Below, piece by piece: positions 17,501-26,396 of a DNA stretch of 64,000 nucleotides. The DNA is from an uncultured Caulobacter sp. GTDB lineage: Bacteria; Pseudomonadota; Alphaproteobacteria; Caulobacterales; Caulobacteraceae. Location: assembly GCA_937925635.1 (NCBI GenBank), contig CALALX010000093.1, positions 1 to 64,000 on the forward strand, given 5' to 3'. The first letter of the stretch is position 1. Every line of letters starts with the position of its first letter. The position numbers and the translations under genes were made by a program. The notes beneath the pieces are model-generated. The model was not told where the DNA came from. It did no database searches and worked only from the letters and a program-made list of their open reading frames with translations.

Positions 17501-17847
17501 CCCGAAAACTGCGCCGGCGGCGGCAGCAGCCGTTCCTCGACCGCCGTCTTCCTGTTGTCGCCCTCGCGAGGAAGACCGTTCATCTTGTCCGGGCGAAACC
17601 AGGTAGCGTTGATGTCGACCAGGGTTGCTTGGGCTTCGCCGCGAATGCCGAAAAGATCCCCGACGCCGAGTGAGTCGAGCGCCATGTCTGAGATCGTGGA
17701 GTGTTCCGGCAGAGACTTGCTCTCACCGCCAAAGTACGCGGAACGCCAAGTGTCACCCTTGATCACACGGGTGTCCCATGCGGTCAGAAGCAGCGCCGCG
17801 GGCAGCAGGAGCAGCAGCCCGAGCTTGCGCCCCACGATGCGCATCAT
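14560..17847 (-). CDS. Very large exported protein with phospholipase-C/Het-C-like zinc motif
   Basis: A 1095-residue protein with an N-terminal signal sequence (VGRKLGLLLLLPAALLLTA). Residues about 215-230 read AYAQHFLQDRWAIGHMW, a HxxxDxxxxxH pattern like the zinc-binding helix of zinc-dependent phospholipase C and Het-C-type domains; further histidines lie around 170-185. Residues about 645-725 look like an IPT/TIG-type beta domain (RLELIGQDFGEKEGQ...YLVEIRTDDG). The tail is Pro-rich and ends in Arg runs. Its ATG overlaps the upstream lipoprotein stop (ATGA). The open frame extends to 18069, but that extension overlaps the lipoprotein. Enzyme activity is inferred from motif only. Confidence 0.7.
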   Translation of the reverse strand: MMRIVGRKLGLLLLLPAALLLTAWDTRVIKGDTWRSAYFGGESKSLPEHSTISDMALDSLGVGDLFGIRGEAQATLVDINATWFRPDKMNGLPREGDNRKTAVEERLLPPPAQFSGLPDYSYGLADWFNKNTTCPVGGGPEDLAACHDFAGWMGALNSVHFGTQARRMYARYHEIALQRALRARTLRESMSLIEQDRYGAVLREAELQALVYEAYAQHFLQDRWAIGHMWERWNGPDIPSAGHRTMTPGLAIGAIAGLIHGAESVINDNVLSLAIVSAADPMSSPLPGETAARPMLFRHASDPLAPPVPAIGDERLADMRLGRFGAGYGEQKGDVPLDVATQMAGMLECSRAGWAEVIKTFGPGRNGGYGAHDAPLRGDAPAFSILAQETCWDMWATNRSMYVGFVGEGQKGIAALAALRIVSSRLVGDRPTVDGVELPTSELVALAWRMWRRQWVDPNGIDLAQGGLGSLWGVNPGQDQNLPIYAEAVDPDAMPTASPGGVDRQTIFGAMPQAHSDYWCGEDGLALMERLRQSSRPADQQLCQFLGDMAWQGTHPSYKGNMSRQRLAEGKPIRSLCSIRLGRREVESDDPRDPFMVDQGYVNRRDPSGASPAFGERPVANWCARLPVVRLSRDQALRDANIVQILPPDAARLELIGQDFGEKEGQVFLFEADRSPRPRGRVGDWSDRRIELGLKKGELKPGRDYLVEIRTDDGRRSVGLFIVRIRKEDDAPSPPPIAAGQCSTPLPPVPTFHAGSALSSRLGPTPLMTQPQIVSKALTVVRRDYAVAQGPIRIRLIQERNCLLSRMPSGVAAIESRRAAAYNQARIKAAAWYSAHPDDNLWRQACASGWRGKPVEFRAFRGPAAFQAPSEFWTLYGREIDGVLQRNRFFETLLGAWSIALADPARPMAPDGTLIREGYDFTITDPQEVVRRYFRPVRERPLPAGHVDTAFTANVLTDIGWWSSTTNQLTAITFDGVRSHREFENWLIRGAGVMTGDVIDEHCATESALYRPLGLVGIAPGAGEGKYRSPGGKSYSRIGWPGPGAGPGPSPSKPNDASPFAPPVLSAPTISPPTLSRRLRRDIGRRRRLNGRRRS

Positions 17848-18209
17848 GACTTGACCGCCGATTTGCCGGCAGAGGGCCTGCAGACGGCGCCGGGATTGAT
17901 GAATACGCGCTCGAAAGCGTCCAGTTCTTCCGCTCGCCCGCGTGCGTCCGTCAAAGCGCCCTTGAGCGACGCGACGCAATTCGCCCCGCAGGCCTCCGCA
18001 GTCGCGCATCGGCGTACCTCTCCGCCGCCGTCCAGGCAGGTCGTTACGGTTTGGAGACAGTTCGCCCATGCGACCAGCGCCGGGTCTGGCGAAGGATCAC
18101 GCTCGAGCATCATGGCCGGCAGGTCGCCATGCCCCTTCGGCTCAGGCTGCCCGCATGCGGCGAGGAGCATGACGGCCAATACCATCAGCATCGGGCTTGC
18201 CAGTCGCAT
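17844..18209 (-). CDS. Small lipoprotein, partner of the large zinc-motif protein
   Basis: A 121-residue lipoprotein with a clear lipobox (MRLASPMLMVLAVMLLAAC, Cys at about 19) that LspA would process. After the anchor it contains six more cysteines in the region of residues about 50-80 and one near the C terminus, suggesting disulfides. Start chosen at 18209 because GAGGGAG lies six bases before it; an ATG at 18224 overlaps that Shine-Dalgarno. Its stop overlaps the start of the 1095-residue gene, so the two are coupled and probably act together in the envelope. No family recognised. Confidence 0.75.
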   Translation of the reverse strand: MRLASPMLMVLAVMLLAACGQPEPKGHGDLPAMMLERDPSPDPALVAWANCLQTVTTCLDGGGEVRRCATAEACGANCVASLKGALTDARGRAEELDAFERVFINPGAVCRPSAGKSAVKS

Positions 18210-18496
18210 GAGAGGCTCCCTCATTTGCCCAACGAGGTTAGGCGACCGATGTTACGCGGGTCAACTTTGCTGACACTCGGTTGCGCTGCCGGCTAGACGC
18301 CTTCCCGGTTGATCGACGCCCGAGGCGGGATGACGCTAGCCGCTCGCCTTCCGCGCTCCCCTCTGCTACAGCCCCGCGCGATGACTACGGTTCGGAAGAC
18401 CTCGCGAATTATCCGCCCGGCGTGACGCCGCCGGGAACGGCCGCGCATGCCGGGACGTGAACCCGCACCCTTCCGACTGATCCCGAGAAAGTCCCC

Positions 18497-21358
18497 ATGG
18501 CCGACGACGCCGCTTCCCCGCGCGACTACCGCGAAACCGTCTTCCTTCCCGACACGCCGTTCCCGATGCGGGCCGGCCTGCCGAAGAAGGAGCCCGAGAT
18601 CCTGGCCGGCTGGGCCGATCAGGACCTCTACAATCTCGTCCGCAAGACGCGTCAGGCCGCCGGCGCGCCGCTGTTCGTGTTCCACGACGGCCCGCCCTAC
18701 GCCAACGGCGCCATCCACATCGGCCACGCGCTGAACAAGCTCTTGAAGGACTTCGCCTGCCGCAGCCGCTTCGCGCTGGGCTACGACGTCGACTTCATCC
18801 CCGGCTGGGACTGCCACGGCCTGCCGATCGAGTGGAAGATCGAGGAGGAGTACCGCAAGAAGGGCCGCCGCAAGGACGACGTCCCGACCGCCGAGTTCCG
18901 CGCCGAGTGCCGCGCCTACGCCGGCCACTGGATCGGCGAGCAGATGAAGGGCTTCCAGCGCCTGGGCGTCATGGCCGACTGGGAGAACCGCTACTCGACG
19001 ATGGACTTCAAGAGCGAGGCGACCATCGTCGCCGAGTTCCAGAAGTTCGTGATGAGCGGCCAGCTCTACCGCGGCTCCAAGCCGGTGATGTGGTCGCCGG
19101 TCGAACGCACCGCCCTGGCCGACGCCGAGGTCGAATACCACGACCATGTCAGCCCGACGGTCTGGGTGAAGTTCCCGCTGGTCAGCGGCGGCGCCGCCGT
19201 CGTGATCTGGACCACGACGCCCTGGACCATCCCGGCCAACCGCGCGGTCAGCTACAGTCCGCGCATCGACTACGGCGTCTACGAAGTCACGGCGCTCGAG
19301 GAGAACCTTGAGTTCCAGCCCTGGGCCGCACCGGGCGACCGCCTGATCCTGGCCGACAAGCTGGCCGAGGAGGTCTTCAAGGCCGCCAAGGTCGCCGCCT
19401 GGACGCGAGTGGAAACGGCGAACCTCGACGGCGTGGTGCTGCAGCACCCGCTGGCGAAGCTCGACGCCGGCTACGGATTCCCCGTGCCGATGTTGGCCGG
19501 CGACCACGTCACCGACGACGCCGGCACGGGCTTCGTGCACACCGCGCCCGGCCACGGCGCCGACGACTACCTGATCTGGCTCAAGAGCAAGCAGCAGCTC
19601 GAGGCCATGGGCGTGGACTCCGCCATTCCCGAGACCGTCGACCCGGACGGCGCCTACTATCCGCACGTGCCGCTGTTCGCGGGCCTCAAGGTGCTGGAGA
19701 CCGAGGGCAAGAAGGCCGGCAAGTTCGGTCCGGCCAACGGCGCGGTCATGGAAAAGCTGATCGAGGCGGGCAACCTGTTGGCTCGCGGCCGGCTTGAACA
19801 CAGCTACCCGCACAGCTGGCGGTCCAAGGCGCCGGTCATCTTCCGCAACACGCCACAGTGGTTCATCCGCATGGACGAGCCGCTGGAGAACGGCGAGACG
19901 CTGCGCCAGCGCGCGCTGAAGTCGATCGCCGCCACGACCTTCCACCCCGACAGCGGCCGCAACCGCATCGGCGGCATGGTCGAGACGCGTCCGGACTGGC
20001 TGATCAGCCGCCAACGCGCCTGGGGTGCGCCGCTGGCCATGTTCGTCGACAAGGAGACGGGCGAGCCGCTCCGCGACCAGGCCGTCAACGACCGCATCGT
20101 CAAGCTGATGCACGAGGAGGGCGCCGACGCTTGGTTCAACCGCCCGGCTGCGGACTTCCTCGGCAATCATGATCCGGCGAAGTACGAAAAGGTCGAGGAC
20201 ATCCTCGACGTCTGGTTCGATAGCGGCTCGACCCACGCCTTCACGCTGGAAGGCCGCGACGACAGCGGCTGGCCCGCCGATCTCTACCTTGAAGGCTCCG
20301 ACCAGCACCGAGGCTGGTTCCAGTCCTCGCTGCTGGAGTCCTGCGGCACGCGCGGCCGGGCGCCCTACAAGACGCTGGTCACCCACGGCTTCACGCTCGA
20401 CGAGAACGGACAGAAGATGTCCAAGTCGCTGGGCAACACGGTCGAGCCACACGTGGTCATCGCCGAATCCGGCGCGGAGATCCTCCGCCTGTGGACCGCG
20501 ACGGTCGACTACATGGAGGACCAGCGGATCGGCAAGACGATCCTGGCCACCGTCACCGACAGCTACCGCAAGCTGCGCAACACCATGCGCTACCTGCTGG
20601 GCGCGCTGGACGGCTTCACCGACGCCGAGCGCGTGGCCGTGGCCGACATGCCGCCGCTGGAGCAGTACATCCTGCACCGCCTGTGGCAGCTCGACGCCCA
20701 GGTCCGCACCGCCTACGAGGGCTACCGCTTCAACGAGGTGGTCCGGCCGCTGCTCGACTTCTGCCAGAGCGACCTGTCGGTCTTCTTCTTCGACATCCGC
20801 AAGGACGCCCTCTACTGCGACCGGCCCGACAGCCTGACGCGCCGCGCCTACCGCACCGTGCTGGACGCCATCTTCGAGCGCCTGACCATCTGGCTCGGCC
20901 CACTGATGACCTTCACCATGGAAGAGGCCTGGACGACGCGCTTCCCGGACGCCGGCTCCAACATCCTGCGCGTCTTCCCGGAGACGCCGTCGGACTGGCG
21001 CAATGACGCGGAGTTCGAACGCTGGACGGCGATGGAATCGGTCGTCTCGGCCGTCACCGGCGCCTTGGAGATCGAGCGCCGCGAGAAGCGCATCGGCGCC
21101 TCGCTGGAGGCGGCGCCGACCGTGGAGCTGCCGGCGGCCCTGGCCAAGCTGTTCGACGGCCTGTCGGCGGCGGAGATCTTCCGCACCAGCGGCGCGACCC
21201 TGACCGACGCCGGCGAACTGACTGTCCGGCCCTTCCAGGCAAGCGGCGACAAGTGCGACCGCTGCTGGCGGATCCTGCCGGAGGTGAAGGCCGACACGCG
21301 CCTGTGCCTGCGCTGCGAGGACGCTGTCGAGGCCTGGGACAAGTCGCGCGCGGCCTGA
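18497..21358 (+). CDS. ileS: Isoleucyl-tRNA synthetase
   Basis: A 953-residue class I synthetase charging tRNA-Ile. The HIGH motif is in PYANGAIHIGHALNK (about 65-80). The editing CP1 domain includes VVIWTTTPWTIPANRAV and DDAGTGFVHTAPGHG. KMSKS is intact at about residue 640 (GQKMSKSLGN). The C-terminal zinc finger is present (CDRCWRI ... CLRCEDAVE). This is the bacterial IleS1 type. It is followed by lspA and a DUF3035 lipoprotein gene, a frequent order in alphaproteobacteria. Confidence 0.98.
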   Translation: MADDAASPRDYRETVFLPDTPFPMRAGLPKKEPEILAGWADQDLYNLVRKTRQAAGAPLFVFHDGPPYANGAIHIGHALNKLLKDFACRSRFALGYDVDFIPGWDCHGLPIEWKIEEEYRKKGRRKDDVPTAEFRAECRAYAGHWIGEQMKGFQRLGVMADWENRYSTMDFKSEATIVAEFQKFVMSGQLYRGSKPVMWSPVERTALADAEVEYHDHVSPTVWVKFPLVSGGAAVVIWTTTPWTIPANRAVSYSPRIDYGVYEVTALEENLEFQPWAAPGDRLILADKLAEEVFKAAKVAAWTRVETANLDGVVLQHPLAKLDAGYGFPVPMLAGDHVTDDAGTGFVHTAPGHGADDYLIWLKSKQQLEAMGVDSAIPETVDPDGAYYPHVPLFAGLKVLETEGKKAGKFGPANGAVMEKLIEAGNLLARGRLEHSYPHSWRSKAPVIFRNTPQWFIRMDEPLENGETLRQRALKSIAATTFHPDSGRNRIGGMVETRPDWLISRQRAWGAPLAMFVDKETGEPLRDQAVNDRIVKLMHEEGADAWFNRPAADFLGNHDPAKYEKVEDILDVWFDSGSTHAFTLEGRDDSGWPADLYLEGSDQHRGWFQSSLLESCGTRGRAPYKTLVTHGFTLDENGQKMSKSLGNTVEPHVVIAESGAEILRLWTATVDYMEDQRIGKTILATVTDSYRKLRNTMRYLLGALDGFTDAERVAVADMPPLEQYILHRLWQLDAQVRTAYEGYRFNEVVRPLLDFCQSDLSVFFFDIRKDALYCDRPDSLTRRAYRTVLDAIFERLTIWLGPLMTFTMEEAWTTRFPDAGSNILRVFPETPSDWRNDAEFERWTAMESVVSAVTGALEIERREKRIGASLEAAPTVELPAALAKLFDGLSAAEIFRTSGATLTDAGELTVRPFQASGDKCDRCWRILPEVKADTRLCLRCEDAVEAWDKSRAA

Positions 21359-21371
21359 TATTTCACCGTGC

Positions 21372-21429
21372 TCCCGGCGAAGGCCGGGATCCATTTTGAC
21401 GCTCGCATGGACCCCGGCCTTCGCCGGGG
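21372..21429. repeat. Inverted pair of TCCCGGCGAAGGCCGGGA elements
   Basis: 21372-21389 and 21412-21429 are near-perfect inverted copies of an 18-bp palindromic unit, sitting between ileS and lspA. The same unit, also as an inverted pair, lies between groES and groEL. The open frame of lspA runs through the second copy. Confidence 0.9.
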
Positions 21430-21452
21430 CGGCGGGACAAGAGGGTCAAAGC

Positions 21453-22043
21453 TTGAGTTCCGACGCGCCCGAAGCCGCCGAAGTGTCCCACACGCCCGAG
21501 CCGGAGGCTCCGGCCGCGGCGGCGGCCGCGCCGGCGACGCTGCAGGGCCCCAAGGCCTTCACCATCGCCCTGGCGGTGCTGGTCTTCGACCAGGTCATCA
21601 AGTTCTGGATGCTGGGCAGCGTCTTCCCGAACGCGTGCCAGCCGTTCAGCCCGACGCCGGCCATGTACACGCCCTGCACCGTGCCTGTGGCCGGGCCGTT
21701 CAACCTCTCCATGGTCTGGAACCAGGGCGTCAGCTTCGGCCTGTTCCGCGGCGAGCAGGAGTGGGTCCGCTGGGCGCTGGCGGCCTTCTCGCTGGGCGTC
21801 GCGATCGCGCTGGGCGTCTGGGCGCGGCGAATCGAACGCCCCCTGCTGGGCGCCGCCGTCGGCCTGGTCATGGGCGGCGCGGTGGGCAATCTGGTCGACC
21901 GCGTGCGCCTTGGCGCGGTGGCCGATTTTCTCGACTTCCAGTCGCTGCACTTCCCCTGGGTATTCAACATCGCCGACAGCGCCATCACGATCGGCGTGGT
22001 CCTGTTGCTGCTCGACAGCGTGCGGCGCGACGTGCGGCCTTAA
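21453..22043 (+). CDS. lspA: Lipoprotein signal peptidase (signal peptidase II)
   Basis: A 196-residue inner-membrane aspartic protease that cleaves prolipoproteins after lipidation. Four membrane helices and both catalytic motifs are visible: GGAVGNLVDRVRLGAVADFLDF and VFNIADSAITIGV. The frame is open from 21396, but that part encodes the palindromic repeat. I prefer the TTG at 21453, which follows AAGAGGG and gives MSSDAPEAAE. An Ala/Pro-rich cytoplasmic N-terminal extension of about 25 residues precedes the first helix. Likely substrates include the downstream DUF3035 lipoprotein. Confidence 0.93.
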   Translation: MSSDAPEAAEVSHTPEPEAPAAAAAAPATLQGPKAFTIALAVLVFDQVIKFWMLGSVFPNACQPFSPTPAMYTPCTVPVAGPFNLSMVWNQGVSFGLFRGEQEWVRWALAAFSLGVAIALGVWARRIERPLLGAAVGLVMGGAVGNLVDRVRLGAVADFLDFQSLHFPWVFNIADSAITIGVVLLLLDSVRRDVRP

Positions 22044-22124
22044 TCGAAGTTGCCGCGCGCCTCACTTTTGGCGTATCCACCTCGTCTGTCTTAGGCCGGG
22101 GGCGGCCTGTAGGAGCTAGGCTCG

Positions 22125-22682
22125 ATGATCTCTACCCGCGTGATGTGCGTGGTTGCTTTGACCGCGGCGGCCGGCCTTGGCGGATGCCAGTCGGCGTCGC
22201 GCGCCATGGGCGTGGCCAAGGTGACGCCGGACGAGTTCCGGGTCGTGACCAAGGCGCCGCTCGTGCTTCCGCCGGAATATGCGCTGCGTCCGCCGGCGCC
22301 GGGCGAGCCCCGCCCGCAGGAGCTGCAGCCGGAAAGCGCCGCCCGCGCCGCCCTGGCCGGCCAGGCCGCCGCGGCCCAGCGTTCGGACGGCGAACGCCTG
22401 CTGGCGGCACGCTCGGGCGCCGAGAAGTCGGATCCGCTGATCCGCTACGTCGTCGACGACGAGTTCGGCGACATCGCGCACAAGGACAAGTCCTTCGCCG
22501 ATCGCGTCATGTTCTGGCGCAAGGATTCGCCGGCCGCGCCGGCGCCCTCCGCCGATGGCGCGGCCGCGCCGGTGGTGGTCGACGCCGCCGCCGAGGAAGC
22601 CCGGCTCAAGGCCCTGACCGGCGGCAAGACCGTCATCATCGCCCGCGAGAAGGGCAGCTGGGTCAAGCTGCCGGGGCTGTAG
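22125..22682 (+). CDS. DUF3035 lipoprotein
   Basis: A 185-residue lipoprotein (MISTRVMCVVALTAAAGLGGC, lipid-modified Cys at about 21). The DUF3035 core follows: VTPDEFRVVTKAPLVLPPEYALRPP, a motif common to lipoproteins that start alphaproteobacterial lspA-linked clusters. The middle has an Ala/Gln-rich helix and the C terminus ends in REKGSWVKLPGL. ATG at 22125 follows AGGAG. Function unknown; the lspA linkage suggests the outer-membrane lipoprotein pathway. A strong terminator follows. Confidence 0.85.
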   Translation: MISTRVMCVVALTAAAGLGGCQSASRAMGVAKVTPDEFRVVTKAPLVLPPEYALRPPAPGEPRPQELQPESAARAALAGQAAAAQRSDGERLLAARSGAEKSDPLIRYVVDDEFGDIAHKDKSFADRVMFWRKDSPAAPAPSADGAAAPVVVDAAAEEARLKALTGGKTVIIAREKGSWVKLPGL

Positions 22683-22708
22683 GTCCGGGCTTCGTCCTGA
22701 GAGTTTGG

Positions 22709-22742
22709 AAGGGCCCCGCTGGCGACGGCGGGGCCCTTTTCC
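22709..22742 (+). terminator. Rho-independent terminator after the ileS-lspA-DUF3035 operon
   Basis: Stem GGGCCCCGC (22711-22719) pairs with GCGGGGCCC (22728-22736), flanked by AA/TT and followed by TTTTCC. Confidence 0.9.
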
Positions 22743-22747
22743 TGTGT

Positions 22748-22860
22748 GCGTCCTTCGAAACGCTCGCTTGAGGCTCGCTCCTCAGGATGACGAACTCAGC
22801 GGGGCCGCCTACCAACTTTCGTCATCCTGAGGAGCGGCGAAGCCGCGTCTCGAAGGACGC
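22748..22860. repeat. Paired inverted GCGTCCTTCG...GGATGAC elements
   Basis: 22748-22791 reads GCGTCCTTCGAAACGC ... CTCAGGATGAC; 22821-22860 is its inverted relative (GTCATCCTGAGGAG ... GAAGGACGC). The pair occupies the gap between the terminator and mutL. Confidence 0.9.
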
Positions 22861-22899
22861 ACCGACTCACCTGTCGGAATCGGATAAGCTCCGCACCCC

Positions 22900-24768
22900 A
22901 TGCCCATCCGCCGCCTGCCTCCGGAGACCGTCAACCGCATCGCCGCCGGCGAGGTGGTCGAGCGGCCGGCGAGCGCGATCAAGGAGCTGGTCGAGAACGC
23001 CCTCGACGCCGGCGCCGCGCGGATCGAGGTCGAGGCTGACAACGGCGGCCTTAGCCGCATCCTGGTCAGCGACGACGGCAGTGGCATGACGGCCGACGAG
23101 CTGGCCCTGGCCGTTGAGCGGCACGCCACCTCCAAGCTGGCGCCGCTTCCGGACGGCAGCTGGGACCTTCTCAACATCGCCACCATGGGTTTCCGCGGCG
23201 AGGCGCTGCCCTCGATCGGCTCGGTGGCGCGGCTTCAGATCTCAAGCCGCCCCCGCGACGGCGGCCCGGCCCACGCCATCCTGGTCGAGGGCGGCGCCGT
23301 CGGCGAGGTCGGCCCCGCGCCGTTCGCGGGGCGGCATGGCGCGCGGGTCGAGGTCCGCGACCTGTTCTACGCGACCCCCGCCCGACTGAAGTTCATGAAG
23401 TCGGCCCGCGCCGAGCAGATGGCGATCGCTGAGGAGCTCAAGCGCCAGGCCATGGCCCACGAGGCGGTGGCCTTCACCCTCGACCTCGACGGCCGCCGCA
23501 CGATCCGGCTGAGCGCCGAGGCCCCGGGACCGGACGGACGGCTGACCCGCCTGGCCGCCGTGCTGGGCCGCGAGTTCCAGGACAATGCGCTGCAGATCGA
23601 TCACGAGCGGGACGGGGTGCGCCTGACCGGCTTCGCCGGCCTGCCGACCTACAACCGCGGCAACGCCGCCCACCAGTACCTGTTCGTCAACGGCCGTCCC
23701 GTGCGCGACCGGCTCCTTCAAGGGGCCTTGCGGGCGGCCTACGCCGACTATCTGGCCCGCGACCGGCATCCGACAGCGGCGCTCTACATCGAGCTCGATC
23801 CGACCTTCGTCGACGTCAACGTCCATCCGGCCAAGGCGGAGGTGCGGTTCCGCGATCCGGCGCTGGTCCGCGGCCTGATCGTCGGCGGCCTGCGCCATTC
23901 GCTGGCCGGCGCCGGTCACCGGGCCTCGACCACCGTCGCGGGCGCGGCCCTGGCCGGGTTCAGGCCGCAGACCTATGCGTCGGCCCCCTCGCCCGCCGGC
24001 TTCTCGGCCTGGCAGGCGGGGGGCTGGCAACCGGCTTCACCGCAGAGGCTTCCCGGGATGAGCGACGTCTCGGCCCGCGTCGAGCCGGCCTTCGGAATGG
24101 GCGGCGCCGCGCTGGCCGAGGCTGTCGGCGCCGTCTACGAGTCCGCGCCGCCGCCGGCCGTCGACGGGCGGATCATCGACCCCGTCGACTTCCCGCTCGG
24201 CGCGGCGCGGGCCCAGGTCCACGAGACCTATGTGGTGGCGCAAACGCGCGATGGCATCGTCATCGTCGACCAGCATGCGGCCCATGAGCGCCTCGTCTAC
24301 GAGCGCATGAAGCACGAGATGGAGGCCGGCGGAGTGACCCGCCAGACTCTGCTTCTGCCCGAGGTGGTCGAGCTCGATCCGGCCGAGGCCGAACGCATCG
24401 TCGCCAAGGCGGACGAACTGGCGGCGCTGGGTCTGATCGTCGAGCCGTTCGGACCGGGCGCGGTGCTGGTGCGTGAGACTCCGGCCCTGCTCGGCGACGC
24501 CGACGCCGCCGGCCTGGTGCGCGACATCGCCGACGATCTCAGCGAGAACGGCCAGGCCCTGGCCCTTCGCGAGCGGCTGGAGGAGGTCTGCTCGACCATG
24601 GCCTGTCACGGCTCGGTCCGCGCCGGTCGCCGCCTGACCGCCGTCGAGATGAACGCCCTGCTGCGCGAGATGGAGGCCACGCCCCACAGCGGCCAGTGCA
24701 ACCACGGCCGGCCGACCTATGTGGAGCTCAAGCTCGCCGATATCGAGCGGCTGTTCGGTCGACGGTAG
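22900..24768 (+). CDS. mutL: DNA mismatch repair protein MutL
   Basis: A 622-residue mismatch-repair ATPase. The GHKL motifs are [25 protein letters not shown] (start of chain), DDGSGM (about 56) and [12 protein letters not shown] (about 95). A linker of about 100 residues rich in Ala, Gly and Pro separates the C-terminal domain. That domain has [12 protein letters not shown] (about 450), the metal-binding nicking-endonuclease motif, plus [10 protein letters not shown] and CNHGRPT. So this is an endonuclease-active MutL, as expected for species lacking Dam/MutH. Confidence 0.97.
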   Translation: MPIRRLPPETVNRIAAGEVVERPASAIKELVENALDAGAARIEVEADNGGLSRILVSDDGSGMTADELALAVERHATSKLAPLPDGSWDLLNIATMGFRGEALPSIGSVARLQISSRPRDGGPAHAILVEGGAVGEVGPAPFAGRHGARVEVRDLFYATPARLKFMKSARAEQMAIAEELKRQAMAHEAVAFTLDLDGRRTIRLSAEAPGPDGRLTRLAAVLGREFQDNALQIDHERDGVRLTGFAGLPTYNRGNAAHQYLFVNGRPVRDRLLQGALRAAYADYLARDRHPTAALYIELDPTFVDVNVHPAKAEVRFRDPALVRGLIVGGLRHSLAGAGHRASTTVAGAALAGFRPQTYASAPSPAGFSAWQAGGWQPASPQRLPGMSDVSARVEPAFGMGGAALAEAVGAVYESAPPPAVDGRIIDPVDFPLGAARAQVHETYVVAQTRDGIVIVDQHAAHERLVYERMKHEMEAGGVTRQTLLLPEVVELDPAEAERIVAKADELAALGLIVEPFGPGAVLVRETPALLGDADAAGLVRDIADDLSENGQALALRERLEEVCSTMACHGSVRAGRRLTAVEMNALLREMEATPHSGQCNHGRPTYVELKLADIERLFGRR

Positions 24769-24785
24769 CGTGGTGCGGAACGCGC

Positions 24786-26396
24786 TCAGGCCGCCCGACG
24801 CGCCTCCTCGCCGCGTGACGCCATGGCCGCCTCGATGGCCGCGGCGAGCAGCTCGGTCTTGATGGGTTTCTCCACCACGCCGTCCATGCCTTCGGAGCGA
24901 TAGTGTTCGGCGTCCCAGGGATCGGCGTTGGCGGTCAGGGCCAGAATCGGCGTCGCCGCGACGGGGCCGGCCAGGCCGCGGATGGCCCGGGTGGCCTCCA
25001 GGCCGTCCATGACCGGCATGCGGATGTCCATGAGCACGAGGTCGAAGGCGCCGCCCGCCACCGCCTCGACCGCGTCCCTGCCGTTCTCCACCGCCTCGCT
25101 GGTGCAGCCGAATATTTCGCAGAGGGTCGAGGCCACGAAACGGTTCGCCCCATTGTCGTCGGCGATCAGGATATGCAGCGGCCGCTCCAGGACGACGGCG
25201 GCGAGACTGTCGCGTTCGTCCTCCGCCTCGGGCGGGACGTCGAACAGGACCACCTCGAAGCGGAAGGTCGCGCCGGGGCCCGGATTGTTGCGGGCGACGA
25301 TCTCGCCGTCCATCCGTCGCACGATCTCCCGGCAGATCGACAAGCCCAGGCCGGCGCCGCCCTGCTCGCGGCCGTTGTCGGTCTGGACGAAGGGGTTGAA
25401 GATCATCTCCAGCCGGTCGGAGGGCAGGCCGGGACCGCCATCGCGCACCTCTCCGGCCAACCGCACATGATCGCCGTCGCGCTCGGCGGTCAAAGAAACC
25501 TCGACCAGGCCCCGGTCGGTGAACTTGATGGCGTTGCCGATCAGGTTGTTGAACACCTGCTTGAGCCGGATCTCGTCACCCAGCACCCACTGGTCGGTGG
25601 CGCCGGCGTAGGAGAAGGCCAGCGTCAGGCCCTTCTGTTCGGCGCGGGCGCGCCACAGGTCGTCGAGATCGTCGAGCACGCGCGGCAGGCAGAAGCCCGC
25701 TTCGGTCAGGTCCATGGCCCCCGACTCGGCGCGTGAGATGTCGAGGGCGTCGGTCAGCAGCCGCAGCAGCGTCTCGCCGGAGTCGACGATGGTGTGGACA
25801 TAGGGCTTCAGCTCGGCCTGGGTGAGCTTACGGTCCAGGATGTCGGCGATGGCCAGCACGCCGTTCAGGGGCGTGCGGATCTCGTGGCTCATCACCGCCA
25901 GGAACTGCGACTTGGCGCGCAGGGCGGCCTGGGCCTCGACCCGCGCGACATTGAGATGCTCGGCGATCCGGGTCATCTCCTCGGCGTGGGCGCGATTGGC
26001 CTCGCTGGTCGCCTGCAGGAGCGAGATCAGGGCCCCCACGCCGGCATAGCGGCCGTTCTCGACGACGATGAAGCCCTGCATCAGCTCGGACGGTCGCTCG
26101 GCCAGCGCCTCGCCGGTGAAGTCCGTCACAAGGGTCGAGCCTTCGGCCACCAGCGGGCTGGTGTTCATCAGGGCCGAGATCGGCCGGTGGGCGTACAGCG
26201 CGCGTCCGTACTCGGCCGCCATCCGCAGGAAGAAGTTGTTCCGGTCGATGATGCCCACCGGGCGGTCTTCGGCGTCGACCACGGGCAGAATCAGCAAGTC
26301 GGGTTCCTGCTGAAACCGGCGATAGACCTCCGCGCCGGGGGTCTCGGGCCCCACCGGATCAGGCCGCGTCGCCACGCTCGACAGATTGGTGCTCAT
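24786..26396 (-). CDS. CBS-domain hybrid sensor histidine kinase
   Basis: A 536-residue soluble hybrid kinase. Residues about 1-130 hold a CBS pair (PDLLILPVVDAEDRPVGIIDRNNFFLRMA; GFIVVENGRYAGVGALISLL), likely an adenine-nucleotide sensor. HisKA has the phospho-His in VMSHEIRTPLNG (about 170), HATPase_c has NLIGNAIKF and GGAGLGLSI, and a C-terminal receiver has the phospho-Asp in LVLMDIRMP (about 455). No membrane segment. The frame is open to 26423; the ATG at 26396 follows GGGGA. Phosphotransfer partner unknown. Confidence 0.9.
   Translation of the reverse strand: MSTNLSSVATRPDPVGPETPGAEVYRRFQQEPDLLILPVVDAEDRPVGIIDRNNFFLRMAAEYGRALYAHRPISALMNTSPLVAEGSTLVTDFTGEALAERPSELMQGFIVVENGRYAGVGALISLLQATSEANRAHAEEMTRIAEHLNVARVEAQAALRAKSQFLAVMSHEIRTPLNGVLAIADILDRKLTQAELKPYVHTIVDSGETLLRLLTDALDISRAESGAMDLTEAGFCLPRVLDDLDDLWRARAEQKGLTLAFSYAGATDQWVLGDEIRLKQVFNNLIGNAIKFTDRGLVEVSLTAERDGDHVRLAGEVRDGGPGLPSDRLEMIFNPFVQTDNGREQGGAGLGLSICREIVRRMDGEIVARNNPGPGATFRFEVVLFDVPPEAEDERDSLAAVVLERPLHILIADDNGANRFVASTLCEIFGCTSEAVENGRDAVEAVAGGAFDLVLMDIRMPVMDGLEATRAIRGLAGPVAATPILALTANADPWDAEHYRSEGMDGVVEKPIKTELLAAAIEAAMASRGEEARRAA

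Noticed and set aside
17848..18069. N-terminal extension of the 1095-residue protein
   Set aside because: It overlaps the lipoprotein gene in another frame, precedes the signal peptide and is rich in Arg.
18293..21394. 1033-residue open frame antisense to ileS
   Set aside because: It is the mirror frame of a clear full-length ileS; long antisense frames are expected in G+C-rich DNA, and the predicted protein is low-complexity with no recognisable domain.
21396..21452. ATG-started N-terminal extension of LspA
   Set aside because: Its codons are the extragenic repeat; a TTG with a good Shine-Dalgarno lies just after it.
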